Positions 26,744 through 36,585 are shown, counted from the first letter of the stretch. The stretch is DNA of 64,000 nt from Nitrospira sp. (GCA_030123625.1 CP126121.1:4566179-4630178), one strand, 5' to 3'. Notes: a model not told the origin generated them from the sequence alone. Translations and numbers: made by a program.

Positions 26744-27010
26744 TTATCGAATTCGAGTGATTTTCCTCTCGATTCCTTTATTCCTATTCATTTCTGGGTG
26801 GAACACGTACGCCGGTTCGCGCTTGGCAATCTTGGGCAAGTGCATGATGTCTATGCCCATACCTGTCAATGCAACACACCATCCTCCGACGATCATCCAC
26901 CAAGCCAGCGAAAACACGTGCGACGGTTGATCGAAGTTGAAGACGGCCACGACACCCCCGAGCGCCAGCCCCATTCCAACCATCATCAGCAAATAGCCAA
27001 AAGTTCTCAT
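26744..27010 (-). CDS. Small two-span membrane protein
   Basis: 88 residues from the ATG at 27010, chosen because GAGGAGGG stands just upstream; the ATG six codons earlier has no such site. Two membrane spans are clear: YLLMMVGMGLALGGVVAVF and SLAWWMIVGGWCVALTGMG, joined by a short polar loop (NFDQPSHV). A basic, cytoplasm-like C-terminus (PEMNRNKGIERKITRIR) follows. Stand-alone gene with its own terminator at 26635. Function not recognised. Confidence 0.75.
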   Translation of the reverse strand: MRTFGYLLMMVGMGLALGGVVAVFNFDQPSHVFSLAWWMIVGGWCVALTGMGIDIMHLPKIAKREPAYVFHPEMNRNKGIERKITRIR

Positions 27011-27376
27011 CTTGCCCTCCTCAAACATGTCAGGCGTTTGAACAGGTTCGACTGCTGGACGGAAGGTCTACACGGCTTCTTAAATTGTGCATGGCAGCCA
27101 TCAACACCTCCTTTGTCTATGGCCAGCACGGGCGAAAGTTATGATGATGTTGGAAAACTCTACTCGCTTTCTTCAAATACGCAATCCCGCAAGATGCCCC
27201 TGCCTGGTAGATCCAATCGGACCTTCGTGCTCGATGTACCGAATGACCCGATCAGCGATCGGAGGGTACCAGCTCGCCAGATGGAAAGACTTCCCATGAC
27301 GGCGATACGTTTCGACGATCGTCTTCCTCTCGCCACATTTAAGTAAGGATCGGATGTCAGCCTATGCAACCGCCGA

Positions 27377-27733
27377 TCACACTGTTGGAGGATCTTTCGG
27401 CTCCCGATAAGGGATCTCATCGATCCATATTCCGATCTCCTTCACGTGCTGGTCGCTGACTGTATAACCCGCATCCCAACCGGTGAGCATCGGAACGGCA
27501 TATTCGTAGGAATGTTGTCGATCACAATATGTCGCGGCATAGGGGCCCGACACGGCGAGGATCGTGGATCCTGACCCAATTGCATTGCATGCGACAAATT
27601 TTCATTGGTGAGTCAAAAATACTCAGTTCGGCTTTTTGATTCTTATTCAAGACCCAGAAACCAACAGTCAACCCAGCACCTCGTTTTCCTTGATGGAGAC
27701 GGCAAGCTGGCTTGATGATTGAGATTGATACAT
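27377..27733 (-). pseudogene. Small gene interrupted by two compensating one-base shifts
   Basis: An ATG at 27733 follows a good ribosome site (GGAGG at 27742-27738). The frame stops after 21 codons (ending KENEVLG), but the next frame continues in protein-like fashion (AGLTVGFWVLNKNQKAELSI) to a run of four A. There the first frame resumes (KFVACNAIGSGSTILAVSGP) and stays open for about 70 codons to a TGA at 27377. Apparent changes are one base lost in the G run near 27672-27674 and one gained in the A run at 27599-27602. Restored, it would encode about 118 residues. Either a recent pseudogene or an assembly error in homopolymers. Family not recognised. Confidence 0.55.
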
Positions 27734-27932
27734 CACCCCTCCGCCGCGTGTATGGCTCAAATCAAGGAAGCTCATGGCATGATACTTCCAAGGGATCAGC
27801 AGACGTAGAGTCTTCCACAAGCCAATAGCAAGCCAATAGGATGTTCCGGTGTTGGGAATTTAATTAAATGGGTTCTAGAGAGTTGTTCCATGATGTGAGG
27901 CTCATATCATAGCCTCTGGCACCAACAGAACC

Positions 27933-29078
27933 TTGCTGTCGATCATCATCGGCCTCGGTGTCGGTCTGTTCTGCCTGGATCTCTATCTTCCAAGCGGCAT
28001 CAGTACCGGAGTGCTTTACGGCGGATTGGTCATCCTCTCCTTTCTCCTGCCGTATCGAAAAGGCCCACTCATTGCGGCGGGGGTCTGTTCCGTACTCGAC
28101 TTAGCCGGCACCGATCTCGGCTTGACCATTGACGGCGTACCCCATTGGATGAGCGTCGTCAATCGTCTGTTCAGCCTCACGGCTCTCTGGCTGCCGTTGC
28201 TGTTTTTTTTACATCGTCGCAGAGCCGAAGACGAACTCCGGCAAGCGCATGACGAACTCGAAGCACGGGTGCAAGCGCGGACACAACAATTGGCCGCTCT
28301 CAATCAATCCTTAATCATCGAGATCGCTGACCGCATGGAGACCGAACAGTCGCTGCGCGCCAGCGAAGCCGCGCTGCAAGCCAGGGAACGACAACTTCAG
28401 CAGAATCGAGAAGAGTTGCGAGCGCTGGCAGGGCAGCTTCTCACGGCGCAGGAAGAGGATCGTCGAAGGATCTCCCGAGACTTGCACGACCACATCAATC
28501 AACGGCTTGCGATGCTGACGATGGATCTGCGACAGATGGAGAAAGATCCGTTCACCGACCGTGACCATTTACGGGATGAGATTCGCCGGTTGTCCGAATG
28601 TGTCACCCTCATTTCCGACGATGTACGCCGAATGGCCTATCGCTTTCATCCATCTATCTTGGATGATTTGGGGCTGATGAAAGCTGTGCGCAGCCTCGTC
28701 GATGACTTTTCAGCCCGCACGGGTATCCAGAGCGCCTATGTGCACAATGATCCCGTCGCGGCACTCCCGGACGAAGTCACCATCTGCATCTATCGGGTCG
28801 TGCAGGAAAGTCTCAGCAACGTCGCTCGGCATGCCCAGGCCTCACAGGTCGAAGTGGAGGTGATGTGCGACGAAGAAATGATCGACCTGTCCATTCGCGA
28901 CAATGGAGTGGGATTCGATCTCGAACAATCAAGCAAACCCGGTGGACACCTAGGGTTGCTGAGCATGAAGGAGCGCGTACGCTTGGCACAGGGCACGTTA
29001 GAGGTAGAGTCGACACCGGGACAGGGCACCCATATCCGAGTGCATATCCCGCTGACTCAAGGAGGACGGCATGCCTAA
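27933..29078 (+). CDS. Sensor histidine kinase of the NarX/HisKA_3 type
   Basis: 381 residues from a TTG at 27933; an upstream in-frame stop at 27891 limits other choices and no strong ribosome site is seen. The N-terminus has about three membrane spans within residues 1-95 and no large sensing domain between them. A coiled coil follows (ELRQAHDELEARVQARTQQL, residues 101-120, and beyond). The HisKA_3 dimerisation helix carries the phospho-acceptor His185 in SRDLHDHINQ. The catalytic domain shows the N box (VVQESLSNVARHAQAS) and the G box (DNGVGFD). It phosphorylates the response regulator whose gene overlaps its 3' end by 8 bases. The signal is unknown and may be sensed in the membrane. Confidence 0.9.
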   Translation: MLSIIIGLGVGLFCLDLYLPSGISTGVLYGGLVILSFLLPYRKGPLIAAGVCSVLDLAGTDLGLTIDGVPHWMSVVNRLFSLTALWLPLLFFLHRRRAEDELRQAHDELEARVQARTQQLAALNQSLIIEIADRMETEQSLRASEAALQARERQLQQNREELRALAGQLLTAQEEDRRRISRDLHDHINQRLAMLTMDLRQMEKDPFTDRDHLRDEIRRLSECVTLISDDVRRMAYRFHPSILDDLGLMKAVRSLVDDFSARTGIQSAYVHNDPVAALPDEVTICIYRVVQESLSNVARHAQASQVEVEVMCDEEMIDLSIRDNGVGFDLEQSSKPGGHLGLLSMKERVRLAQGTLEVESTPGQGTHIRVHIPLTQGGRHA

Positions 29079-29712
29079 GCCTCGCGTGTTGTTGGCCGAC
29101 GATCATCTCTTGGTTTTGGAGGGATTTCGCCGCATTCTCGAAGGACAGTATGAGTTGGTCGGTGCCGTCGAGGACGGGCGTGCGCTCTTGGACGCCGCGA
29201 AGGAGCTTCAGCCTGATATTGTGATTCTCGATGTGTCCATGCCGTTGCTGAACGGTATCGATGCAGCGGCTCAACTGAAGAAGATTTGCCCCGGCACCAA
29301 AATCATCATCGTCACCATGCATGCGGACAAAGAATATATCCGATCCGCTTTTGAGGCCGGGGCATCGGCCTATGTGCTCAAGCGCTCGGCGGTGGATGAA
29401 TTGGACCAAGCTATTCGAGCGGCACTTGCGGGACATTCCTATATTACCTCGTTGATTACCAAAGACATGCTCAATGTTTTTCTCTCAAAAGCTTCGGAGA
29501 CATCCGTGGGGACGCACCGCCTCACCACACGTCAGCGAGAGGTTCTGCAACTGCTGGCCGAGGGGCGTACGGCAAAGGAAATTGCGAATATGTTGGCCAT
29601 CTCTTCGCGGACGGTTGAGTTTCATAAGAGCCAGATTTTGATGCAGCTCAATCTACAGACCACCGCCGACTTGATCAAATACGCTCTCACCCACGGAATC
29701 ACGCCAGCCTAA
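29071..29712 (+). CDS. NarL/LuxR-family response regulator
   Basis: 213 residues. The receiver domain has the acidic pair Asp10-Asp11, the phosphorylated Asp54 (VILDVSMP), and Lys104 in YVLKRSAV. The C-terminal LuxR-type helix-turn-helix, about 148-205, reads LTTRQREVLQLLAEGRTAKE and then ISSRTVEFHKSQI. It overlaps the kinase gene by 8 bases, so the two form one operon. It is followed 244 bases later by an RND pump operon on the same strand, a plausible but unproven target. Confidence 0.93.
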   Translation: MPKPRVLLADDHLLVLEGFRRILEGQYELVGAVEDGRALLDAAKELQPDIVILDVSMPLLNGIDAAAQLKKICPGTKIIIVTMHADKEYIRSAFEAGASAYVLKRSAVDELDQAIRAALAGHSYITSLITKDMLNVFLSKASETSVGTHRLTTRQREVLQLLAEGRTAKEIANMLAISSRTVEFHKSQILMQLNLQTTADLIKYALTHGITPA

Positions 29713-29956
29713 GATTAATTCTCCTCGTATACGTTGTAACCACTTGACCTCGTAATATTTCCCGTGTCTTCTTCGGAATCTCCGAGTTCCCCCTCATCGG
29801 GTCTGTGCACTATAACGCTAGACAGATGAAACAGCCGATTCCTTGTATCGGCGGGAAGCATATCGGCTGTCCGAGATCGGACTCTGGGCGAGGGTCTTCG
29901 GAAAGAAAAATGGGCCTCATTTCTCCGGGATAGAGAAAAGCAAAGGAGGCAGACGC

Positions 29957-32900
29957 ATGAATCAACTTGTCCTGATTGCTCTCCGCAGGCCCTACACCTT
30001 CGTCGTCATGTCCATTCTCATCGTGTTCCTAGGGACCAAGACGGTGCGCCACATGCCGACCGACGTCTTCCCGAATATCACGATTCCGGTCACCTCCGTG
30101 GTCTGGATCTATTCCGGCATGATCCCACCGCAGGTGGAAGGCCGCATCACGTACATGTTCGAACGCTTTTTGACCTCGACGGTCGAGGGCATCAAGTATA
30201 TCCATAGCCATTCCTATTACGGCAGCAGTATCACCAACATCTTTCTCCAGGACGGCGTCGACGTAGGCCGGGCCGAAGCGGATATCGTGGGCATCGCGCA
30301 AAATGTCGTCAAGGCTCTGCCACCCGATATTTCTCCGCCCATGGTCATGCGTTTGGCACCATCCTCGATACCGGTGGCTATGCTCGAAATCAGCTCCGAG
30401 GAGATGACGCCCGCGGAGCTCTACAATCTCACTTACATGCGAATCCGCCCCCTGATGGTCACGGTACCGGGGATCGTTCTCCCGCACCCATACGGGGGGC
30501 AGGACATGCAGGTCATGGTCAACCTCGATCCGCAGAAAATGCTCGCTCGTCATCTCACGCCGTCCGATATTCACGATGTCCTGATGAAGCAATATCTCGT
30601 GTTGCCGTCCGGCGATATCAAGATCAAGCAGACCGACTGGGTCGTCTTGACGAACGCGTCACCGTTGAAGATCGATGATTTTTCGAACATTCCGATCAAG
30701 CGGGAGGGCAACGCATACGTCTACCTGCGCGACGTGGCGTCGGTGCGCCTCATGGGCCGAGTGCAACAGAACATGGTGCTGGTGAAGGGCAAGCAAACCG
30801 TCATCCTCGTCGCGATGAAGAGTACGGAGGCCTCGACGCTCGACGTGGTCGAGGGGATCAAGAATATGATCCCGCGCGCCGAACGAGTCTCTCCGGCGGG
30901 TGTGAGGATCCGGCTCCTCGACGACGCTTCGACCTTCGTGAAAGATTCGATCTCCGACGTGCTCCACGAGATGCTGACCGCCGGCGCGCTGGTCGGCCTC
31001 ATCGTGCTGCTGCTGCTCGGCTCCTGGCGGGCCACGGTCATCGTCTGGGTCTCGATCCCGCTGTCCATCATGACCGCCATCATCGGCCTGCATTGGCTCG
31101 AGGAGACGGTCAACGTCATGACCTTGGGCGGGTTGGCGCTGGCCGTCGGCATTCTGGTCGATGACGCGACCGTGATGATCGAGAATATCGACCGCCATCT
31201 CGAAATGGGCAAAGAGTTGGAGCAGGCCATCATCGACGCCGCCAATCAGATCGTCGTCCCGACGCTCGTCGCCACCCTCTGCATCGCGATCGCCTGGTTC
31301 CCCCTCTTCGATCTCAGCGGCGTGGCCGGCTATCTGTTCAAGCCCATGGCGGAGGCCGTCATGATCGCGATGATCGCCTCCTTTATCTTCTCGCGCACAC
31401 TGGTGCCGACCATGGCGAAATACATGATGAAGAGTCACCATGATCAACCGCATGAACACCAACCCCACGGACAGCCCGCTGTAGAGCCATCGAGGAATGT
31501 CTTCGTTCGTTTCCAGCAAGGGTTCGAACACCGCTTCAACCGTTTCCGCGAGCGCTACAGTGCGTTGCTCGAAGGGCTGGTCGCTCGTCGCCGCGCCTTC
31601 GTCACCGTGTCACTCGCCGTCGCAGTGGCCTCAATGAGCCTGTTTTTCTTCCTCGGTCGCGACTATTTCCCCGAGATCCGGTCTGGAATCATTCAGATGC
31701 ACATGCGGGCACCGCTCGGGACACGCATCGAGGTATCAGGACGCATTACCACGCTTGTCGCCAACAGCATCGAGGAGTTACTGCCCGATCAGGTCGAAAA
31801 CATCGTCAGCAACTGCGGCCTGCCGGTCGGGCCGCACAATCTCGCGTTCATTCCGACGCCGACGATCGGCTCTCAGGATTGTGACATGACGGTTCTCCTG
31901 AAGGATGAAAAATCGCCGGTGTGGGACATCCGGAAAACTCTCCGCAAGGGCTTGAAAGAGCGCTATCCGGGGACCGAATTCACGTTTCAGCCGTCCGATC
32001 TGACCGCCAAGATTCTCAACTTCGGCGCGCCCGCGCCGATCGACGTGCAGGTCAACGGCCCGGACACGTACCCCAGCTACGACTTCACCCTCAAATTGGC
32101 CGACAAGTTTCGCCAAATCCCCGGCGCGAAGGACGTGGTGGTTCACCAGACGATGCGTACGCCGACCATGATGGTCGAAGGCAATCGCACGTTCGGACTG
32201 AACGTCGACAGAACCGAGAGAGACATGGCCGAAAACCTCCTCATGACGACCGCCGGCAGCCAACAAATCGATCAGATCTATTGGCTCGACCCCAGTACCG
32301 GCATGTCGTACCTGATCAATGTCTATACGCCGCAGCCGTTCATCAATAGTGTCAATAGTCTCAAGACCGTTCCGGTCGATTCCTCGAACGACCTGAAGGG
32401 TGACGTCCAATTGCTCGGCAATTTGTCGGACCTGATACCGGAGGGAACGCCGGGCGTGATCACGCACGGCAATATCATGCCCTTGTTCGACATCTATGTC
32501 TCCGTTGAGGATCGCGACCTCGGCGGGGTTCTGGCGGATGTTCAGAAAATCGCCAAGAACATGGAGGAGGAGAAGCCCCGCAGCGCGGAGGTGGAAATCC
32601 ACGGCCAGGCCGCATTGATGTACGATGCGTATGCCGAGCTGATTTTCGGGCTGCTCGTCGCGATCATGCTGATCTATCTGTTGATCGTCGTCAATTTCCA
32701 ATCCTGGCTCGACCCCTTCATCATCATCACCGCCTTGCCCGGGGCGCTGGCGGGCATCGCCTGGGCGTTGTTCCTGACCCACACGAGGTTGTCGGAACCC
32801 GCGCTGACAGGCGCGATCATGTGCATGGGCACGGCGACCGCCAATTCGATTCTCGTCGTATCCTATGCGCGCGAGATGCTTCAAGAGCACGGCGACGCGC

Positions 32901-33136
32901 TGCGGGCCGCCATCGAAGCCGGAACGACCCGCTTCCGTCCCGTGCTCATGACCGCTGCGGCCATGATTATGGGGATGGTCCCCATGGCCACGGGCTATTC
33001 GCAGAACGCGCCGCTGGGTCGGGCCGTCATCGGCGGCTTGCTCATGGCCACGCTCTTCACTCTGCTTTTCGTACCCTGCGTGTATGCCATCATTTACAGC
33101 CGGCGTACGCCTGCACAACCGAAGGAGACCTCATGA
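29957..33136 (+). CDS. RND efflux permease (HAE-type)
   Basis: 1059 residues from the ATG at 29957, fixed by AAAGGAGG at 29942-29949; an upstream in-frame start at 29843 is not supported. Twelve spans are expected in two halves, each followed by a large periplasmic loop. The first half opens RRPYTFVVMSILIVFLG, and the proton-relay Asp pair lies in GILVDDATVMIENIDRH. A His/Pro-rich cytoplasmic loop (HHDQPHEHQPHGQP) links the halves. The paired Asp of hydrophobe/drug exporters is present, but substrate cannot be read. The adaptor gene follows with a 4-base overlap, and no outer-membrane gene is attached. Confidence 0.93.
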   Translation: MNQLVLIALRRPYTFVVMSILIVFLGTKTVRHMPTDVFPNITIPVTSVVWIYSGMIPPQVEGRITYMFERFLTSTVEGIKYIHSHSYYGSSITNIFLQDGVDVGRAEADIVGIAQNVVKALPPDISPPMVMRLAPSSIPVAMLEISSEEMTPAELYNLTYMRIRPLMVTVPGIVLPHPYGGQDMQVMVNLDPQKMLARHLTPSDIHDVLMKQYLVLPSGDIKIKQTDWVVLTNASPLKIDDFSNIPIKREGNAYVYLRDVASVRLMGRVQQNMVLVKGKQTVILVAMKSTEASTLDVVEGIKNMIPRAERVSPAGVRIRLLDDASTFVKDSISDVLHEMLTAGALVGLIVLLLLGSWRATVIVWVSIPLSIMTAIIGLHWLEETVNVMTLGGLALAVGILVDDATVMIENIDRHLEMGKELEQAIIDAANQIVVPTLVATLCIAIAWFPLFDLSGVAGYLFKPMAEAVMIAMIASFIFSRTLVPTMAKYMMKSHHDQPHEHQPHGQPAVEPSRNVFVRFQQGFEHRFNRFRERYSALLEGLVARRRAFVTVSLAVAVASMSLFFFLGRDYFPEIRSGIIQMHMRAPLGTRIEVSGRITTLVANSIEELLPDQVENIVSNCGLPVGPHNLAFIPTPTIGSQDCDMTVLLKDEKSPVWDIRKTLRKGLKERYPGTEFTFQPSDLTAKILNFGAPAPIDVQVNGPDTYPSYDFTLKLADKFRQIPGAKDVVVHQTMRTPTMMVEGNRTFGLNVDRTERDMAENLLMTTAGSQQIDQIYWLDPSTGMSYLINVYTPQPFINSVNSLKTVPVDSSNDLKGDVQLLGNLSDLIPEGTPGVITHGNIMPLFDIYVSVEDRDLGGVLADVQKIAKNMEEEKPRSAEVEIHGQAALMYDAYAELIFGLLVAIMLIYLLIVVNFQSWLDPFIIITALPGALAGIAWALFLTHTRLSEPALTGAIMCMGTATANSILVVSYAREMLQEHGDALRAAIEAGTTRFRPVLMTAAAMIMGMVPMATGYSQNAPLGRAVIGGLLMATLFTLLFVPCVYAIIYSRRTPAQPKETS

Positions 33137-34392
33137 TCGTGACACTTGTTCGATCACGTATCGCCATTGCAGCCATTATTCTGTGCGGACTCTATCTCGG
33201 CTATCGGATACATGAGGCTCAAAGCGAGGCCGCTTCACTGCTCGACAGGACGCTCAAAGATGCCGTGCCCACCGTCGCCGTCGTGACTCCCAAGCCGCTT
33301 CCGGCGACCGAGTCTATTACGCTTCCCGGCAATATCGTCGGCTGGTACGAAGCACCGATCTATGCGCGCGTCACAGGCTATGTGAAAATGTGGTACAAGC
33401 GCTACGGAGACGAGGTGAAAAAGGGCGACCTTCTCGCCGAAATCAATACGCCGGATCTCGATGCCGAATATCTGCAGGCTCATGCGGATCTCGAATCAGA
33501 ACGCGCCAAGTACAAACTCGCTGAGGTGACCGCGAAGCGCTGGATCGCGCTGCGCCCGAACCATGCGGTCTCCGAGCAGTCGATTACGGTACAGGAGCAA
33601 GGCTGGAAGTCTCAGGCAGCGGTGGTCAGAGCCGCGGAACAAAAGGTCAAGAACATCGAGGCGTTCATTGGATTTAAAAAGATCGTCGCGCCGTTTGACG
33701 GGGTCGTGATTCAGCGCAACATCAATGTCGGCGACTTGGTGAGTAAGGAGGGCGACCTCAGCACCCCCAATGCAAAAAGCAATCTGTTCACGGTGGCCGT
33801 CGTCGATAAGTTGCGTCTCTTCGTCAATGTGCCCCAGACGTTCGACGCATTTCTCCGTCCAGGCTTGACCGCCGACGTGACTGTGGCGCCATTACCCCAC
33901 CGGCATTTCCAATTCCAGTTTCTGACCGTGGCCAAGGGATTCGATGTGAGCACGCGCACCGCGACCACCATTTTTACGATCGAGAACAAGGACCGCGCGC
34001 TCTGGCCCGGCACGTATGCCCAAGTCCACATGACGGCGCCGATCGAGCGACCAGCCTTCATACTGCCGTCCTCTGTGTTGATATACAAGGAGCATGGCAC
34101 ACAAGTGGCTGTGGTGAAGGAGGATGACCACCTGCACTTGCAACCAATCACTGTGGCCAAACTCTTCGACAACATCATCCAAGTCTCAGATGGAATCGGC
34201 CCGAACGACCGCGTCGTGAACAATCCCACTGCCGCATTACTCGAAGATTCCAAGGTACGCGTCGTGACGCCGGAGCCCGGGTACGATCTCGTCGCAGAGG
34301 AAGGGACAAGAGGACAGGAAGATCCGAGGCCGAAGGAACAGGTTCAACAAAATGATGGGGAAGCCGCACATCGTTCCGAGGCCCGATCGTGA
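33133..34392 (+). CDS. RND efflux periplasmic adaptor
   Basis: 419 residues. The ATG at 33133 overlaps the permease stop (ATGA) and GAAGGAG precedes it. A single N-terminal span (IAIAAIILCGLYLGYRI) is followed by the barrel-sandwich half (YARVTGYVKMWYKRYGDEVK), a coiled-coil hairpin, the second half (KIVAPFDGVVIQRNINVGDL) and beta-barrel and membrane-proximal domains (ILPSSVLIYKEHGTQVAVV). The last 35 residues are a polar, charged tail unusual for the family. It would connect the permease to a TolC-type channel encoded elsewhere. Adaptor after permease is the reverse of the commonest gene order. Confidence 0.92.
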   Translation: MIVTLVRSRIAIAAIILCGLYLGYRIHEAQSEAASLLDRTLKDAVPTVAVVTPKPLPATESITLPGNIVGWYEAPIYARVTGYVKMWYKRYGDEVKKGDLLAEINTPDLDAEYLQAHADLESERAKYKLAEVTAKRWIALRPNHAVSEQSITVQEQGWKSQAAVVRAAEQKVKNIEAFIGFKKIVAPFDGVVIQRNINVGDLVSKEGDLSTPNAKSNLFTVAVVDKLRLFVNVPQTFDAFLRPGLTADVTVAPLPHRHFQFQFLTVAKGFDVSTRTATTIFTIENKDRALWPGTYAQVHMTAPIERPAFILPSSVLIYKEHGTQVAVVKEDDHLHLQPITVAKLFDNIIQVSDGIGPNDRVVNNPTAALLEDSKVRVVTPEPGYDLVAEEGTRGQEDPRPKEQVQQNDGEAAHRSEARS

Positions 34393-34614
34393 ACCGCTTC
34401 AACTTGTGGTGACGTGGTAGAGCGCATAGGAAATTCAATACGCAGGGCCTGGCCATGAGACGGCGTGTAGCCCATCGAGAGGCACAAGACAAGAGTGACC
34501 CTTTTGTCGCCCGGCGAAGGTGTACCGAGCGTTTTGCCCAGCCCGGCTGATGGCGATCGGGGTGAGCAATCGCGGGAAAACGGGAAACAGCGTGTCATGT
34601 GGGCAATCAAATGA

Positions 34615-34641
34615 AAAGGCCCGCCTCATCGGCGGGCCTTT
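34615..34641. terminator. Bidirectional intrinsic terminator
   Basis: AAAGGCCCGCC and GGCGGGCCTTT form a perfect 11-bp stem around TCATC, flanked by A-rich sequence on the left and T-rich on the right. It lies between the RND adaptor (plus) and Hsp20 (minus), whose 3' ends converge here, so it can serve both. Its stem is nearly the same as that of the terminator at 26635. Confidence 0.8.
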
Positions 34642-34668
34642 GTTCAAGGGAACTTATTTCAAAAGACC

Positions 34669-35118
34669 TTACGCCACCTTCACTTCGATCGCTTTTGGTT
34701 TCGCCTTCTCCGACTTCGGCAGATGGAGGTTGAGCACTCCATCTTTGAACTCGGCCTTGACCTTCTCCTCATCGATCACATCAGGCAGCGAGAAAGTCCG
34801 AACGAAGCTGCCGTAGGATCGTTCGATCCGATGGAACTTCTTCCCCTTCTCTTCCTTCTCGTGCTTTCGTTCTCCCTGGATGGTGAGCACGCCATCCTCG
34901 AGCGTAACCTTCACATCCTCCTTCTTCACATCCGGAATCTCGGCCTTGATCTGATACTCCCCTTCGGTCTCACTGATATCGACCGACGGTGTCCAATCCG
35001 CCACGATCATGGTCTCTTTGCCGTTCGTTCGCGTCACGGCAGGGCGCGCGAACATGCGGTTCAACCGATCTGAGACTTCTTCCAATTCCCGAAACGGATC
35101 CCATCGTACGAGTGCCAT
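34669..35118 (-). CDS. Hsp20/alpha-crystallin small heat-shock protein
   Basis: 149 residues from the ATG at 35118, preceded by AAGGAGGTCGC; a longer frame to 35214 has no such site. The start MALVRWDPFRELEEVSDRLN is typical of bacterial class A Hsp20. The alpha-crystallin domain spans about residues 45-140, with IKAEIPDVKKEDVKVTLEDG and the conserved FKDGVLNLHLPK near the end. It would be an ATP-independent holdase that keeps unfolded proteins soluble in the cytoplasm. No CIRCE element was seen upstream. Its 3' end meets the shared terminator at 34615. Confidence 0.95.
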   Translation of the reverse strand: MALVRWDPFRELEEVSDRLNRMFARPAVTRTNGKETMIVADWTPSVDISETEGEYQIKAEIPDVKKEDVKVTLEDGVLTIQGERKHEKEEKGKKFHRIERSYGSFVRTFSLPDVIDEEKVKAEFKDGVLNLHLPKSEKAKPKAIEVKVA

Positions 35119-35225
35119 AGCGACCTCCTTCGTGTGTTTCCTTTGTGATGATCTACTCGGATTTGCTGGCGCTGCGCCGATTCGCCTGTTCAGACCTGAG
35201 ATAAATCGGGCCATGGGGAAGTCAA

Positions 35226-35289
35226 GTGGTCAAGCTGAGGTCGAAGTAACTGAAGATGGGACGGTTCCGGCTTAACCTCAGCCTAAGCC
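35226..35289. repeat. Second copy of the GAGGTC-type inverted repeat
   Basis: A left arm containing GTCAAGCTGAGGTCGAAG and a right arm containing CGGCTTAACCTCAGCC pair imperfectly. The CTGAGGTCRA core is shared with the element at 18449-18526. It sits immediately downstream of gltA, whose stop is at 35292. Confidence 0.45.
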
Positions 35290-35291
35290 CT

Positions 35292-36434
35292 TCACCCCTG
35301 CTCGCGATGCTCAATGGGCACATAGGGTCGGTTATGTTCACCGGAGTAGATCTGGGCCGGTCTGAAGAGTTTATTCTCGCGCAACTGCTCCAGCCAATGA
35401 GCCAGCCAACCCGACACGCGCGCCATGGCGAAGAGCGGCGTGAAAAGATCGATATCAATGCCCATCTTGTCGTAAATGATACCGGAGTAGAAATCGACAT
35501 TGGGATAGATGCCCTTACCGTTCAGCGCTCTTCCGGCCGCCGCCTCCACTTCTAATGCAATTTCATACAAAGGCGAGCTTCCGCATTCCTTGAACAAGCG
35601 CCGACAGAGTTCCTGAAGAACCGTGGCACGCGGGTCTTTGACTTTGTAGACGCGGTGGCCGAATCCCATCAGTTTTTTCTTGCTTTGCAGGGCATGCTCA
35701 ACATACGGTCGCGCCTTGTCGAGGGTGCCGATTTCCCTCAGCATCACCACCACTTCCTCGTTCGCCCCGCCATGCAAGGGACCTTTCAGGGCGCCGATCG
35801 ACGAAGCCACAACCGTATAAGGATCGGCCAGAGTGGAGGCCGTGACCAATCCTGTAAACGTGGACGCATTCATAGTGTGTTCGGCATGGAGAATCAGGCA
35901 ATCATCGAAGATGTCCGCCCACAGCGGCGGAGCCGCGGACTCCGTCAGCATGTAGAAAAAGTTCTCGCTGAACCCGAGGTCGTCGCGCGGTGCGATCGGA
36001 TCATCCCCGTGGCGAAGCCTCGCCCAAGCCGCGACGATCGTCGGCAATTTGGCGACAAGTCGTACCGCGCTCCAATAATTATTCCCGACATCCTTGACGT
36101 TGCGACCCGGATAAAACATCCCGAGCGCCGCCACCGCCGCCTGAAGCGCATCCATGGGATGACCCGACTCGGGTAGGCTTTTCAGCAAATCGATGATGCG
36201 AAACTTGATGCGCCGATGATGGGTGATGTCCGTGGTCCATCGGTGGAATTCGCTCACCGAGGGAAGATGCCCGAAAATGAGGAGATACGCCGTTTCCAAG
36301 TACGATGAATTCGAACAGAGTGTTTCAACTCGAATCCCGCGGTATTCCAGGATGCCGTGTTGTCCATCGACATCGCTGATCGAGGAAGTCGCGGCTGGGA
36401 CACCGGCTAATCCCGGCATGAAATCATGGGGCAT
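35292..36434 (-). CDS. gltA: Citrate synthase
   Basis: 380 residues, the short hexameric-independent length seen in many bacteria. It lacks the N-terminal zinc-binding extension of the E. coli type. Catalytic residues are recognisable: His in ILHAEHTMNAS, His in GALKGPLHGGANE, then MGFGHRVYKVKDPR and the Asp in YPNVDFYSGIIYD. It condenses oxaloacetate and acetyl-CoA to citrate in the cytoplasm. 2-methylcitrate synthase is a near relative that cannot be excluded from sequence alone, but no propionate genes are nearby. In an organism fixing carbon by the reductive TCA cycle, this enzyme would serve the oxidative direction or, in some lineages, reverse citrate cleavage. Confidence 0.92.
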   Translation of the reverse strand: MPHDFMPGLAGVPAATSSISDVDGQHGILEYRGIRVETLCSNSSYLETAYLLIFGHLPSVSEFHRWTTDITHHRRIKFRIIDLLKSLPESGHPMDALQAAVAALGMFYPGRNVKDVGNNYWSAVRLVAKLPTIVAAWARLRHGDDPIAPRDDLGFSENFFYMLTESAAPPLWADIFDDCLILHAEHTMNASTFTGLVTASTLADPYTVVASSIGALKGPLHGGANEEVVVMLREIGTLDKARPYVEHALQSKKKLMGFGHRVYKVKDPRATVLQELCRRLFKECGSSPLYEIALEVEAAAGRALNGKGIYPNVDFYSGIIYDKMGIDIDLFTPLFAMARVSGWLAHWLEQLRENKLFRPAQIYSGEHNRPYVPIEHREQG

Positions 36435-36585
36435 GATTCACCTCAGATGACACGAGATTGTCTTGCACCTCTTGTTACCCTACCATGCCGATGCGTCATT
36501 CTTGCAATGGAAAATCGTGATTGGCATACTCACTGTTGCCTGATCGGATGCCATCGGCCATGGTTCAATGGTTCAGGAGAGGCGC

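Noticed and set aside
31778..33118. Very long minus-strand open frame opposite the RND permease
   Set aside because: It is a shadow of the GC-rich plus-strand gene: rich in His, Asp, Arg and Gly, without any recognisable domain, while the plus strand encodes a clear RND permease.
35119..35225. Looked for a CIRCE element before hsp20
   Set aside because: The TTAGCACTC inverted repeat is absent.
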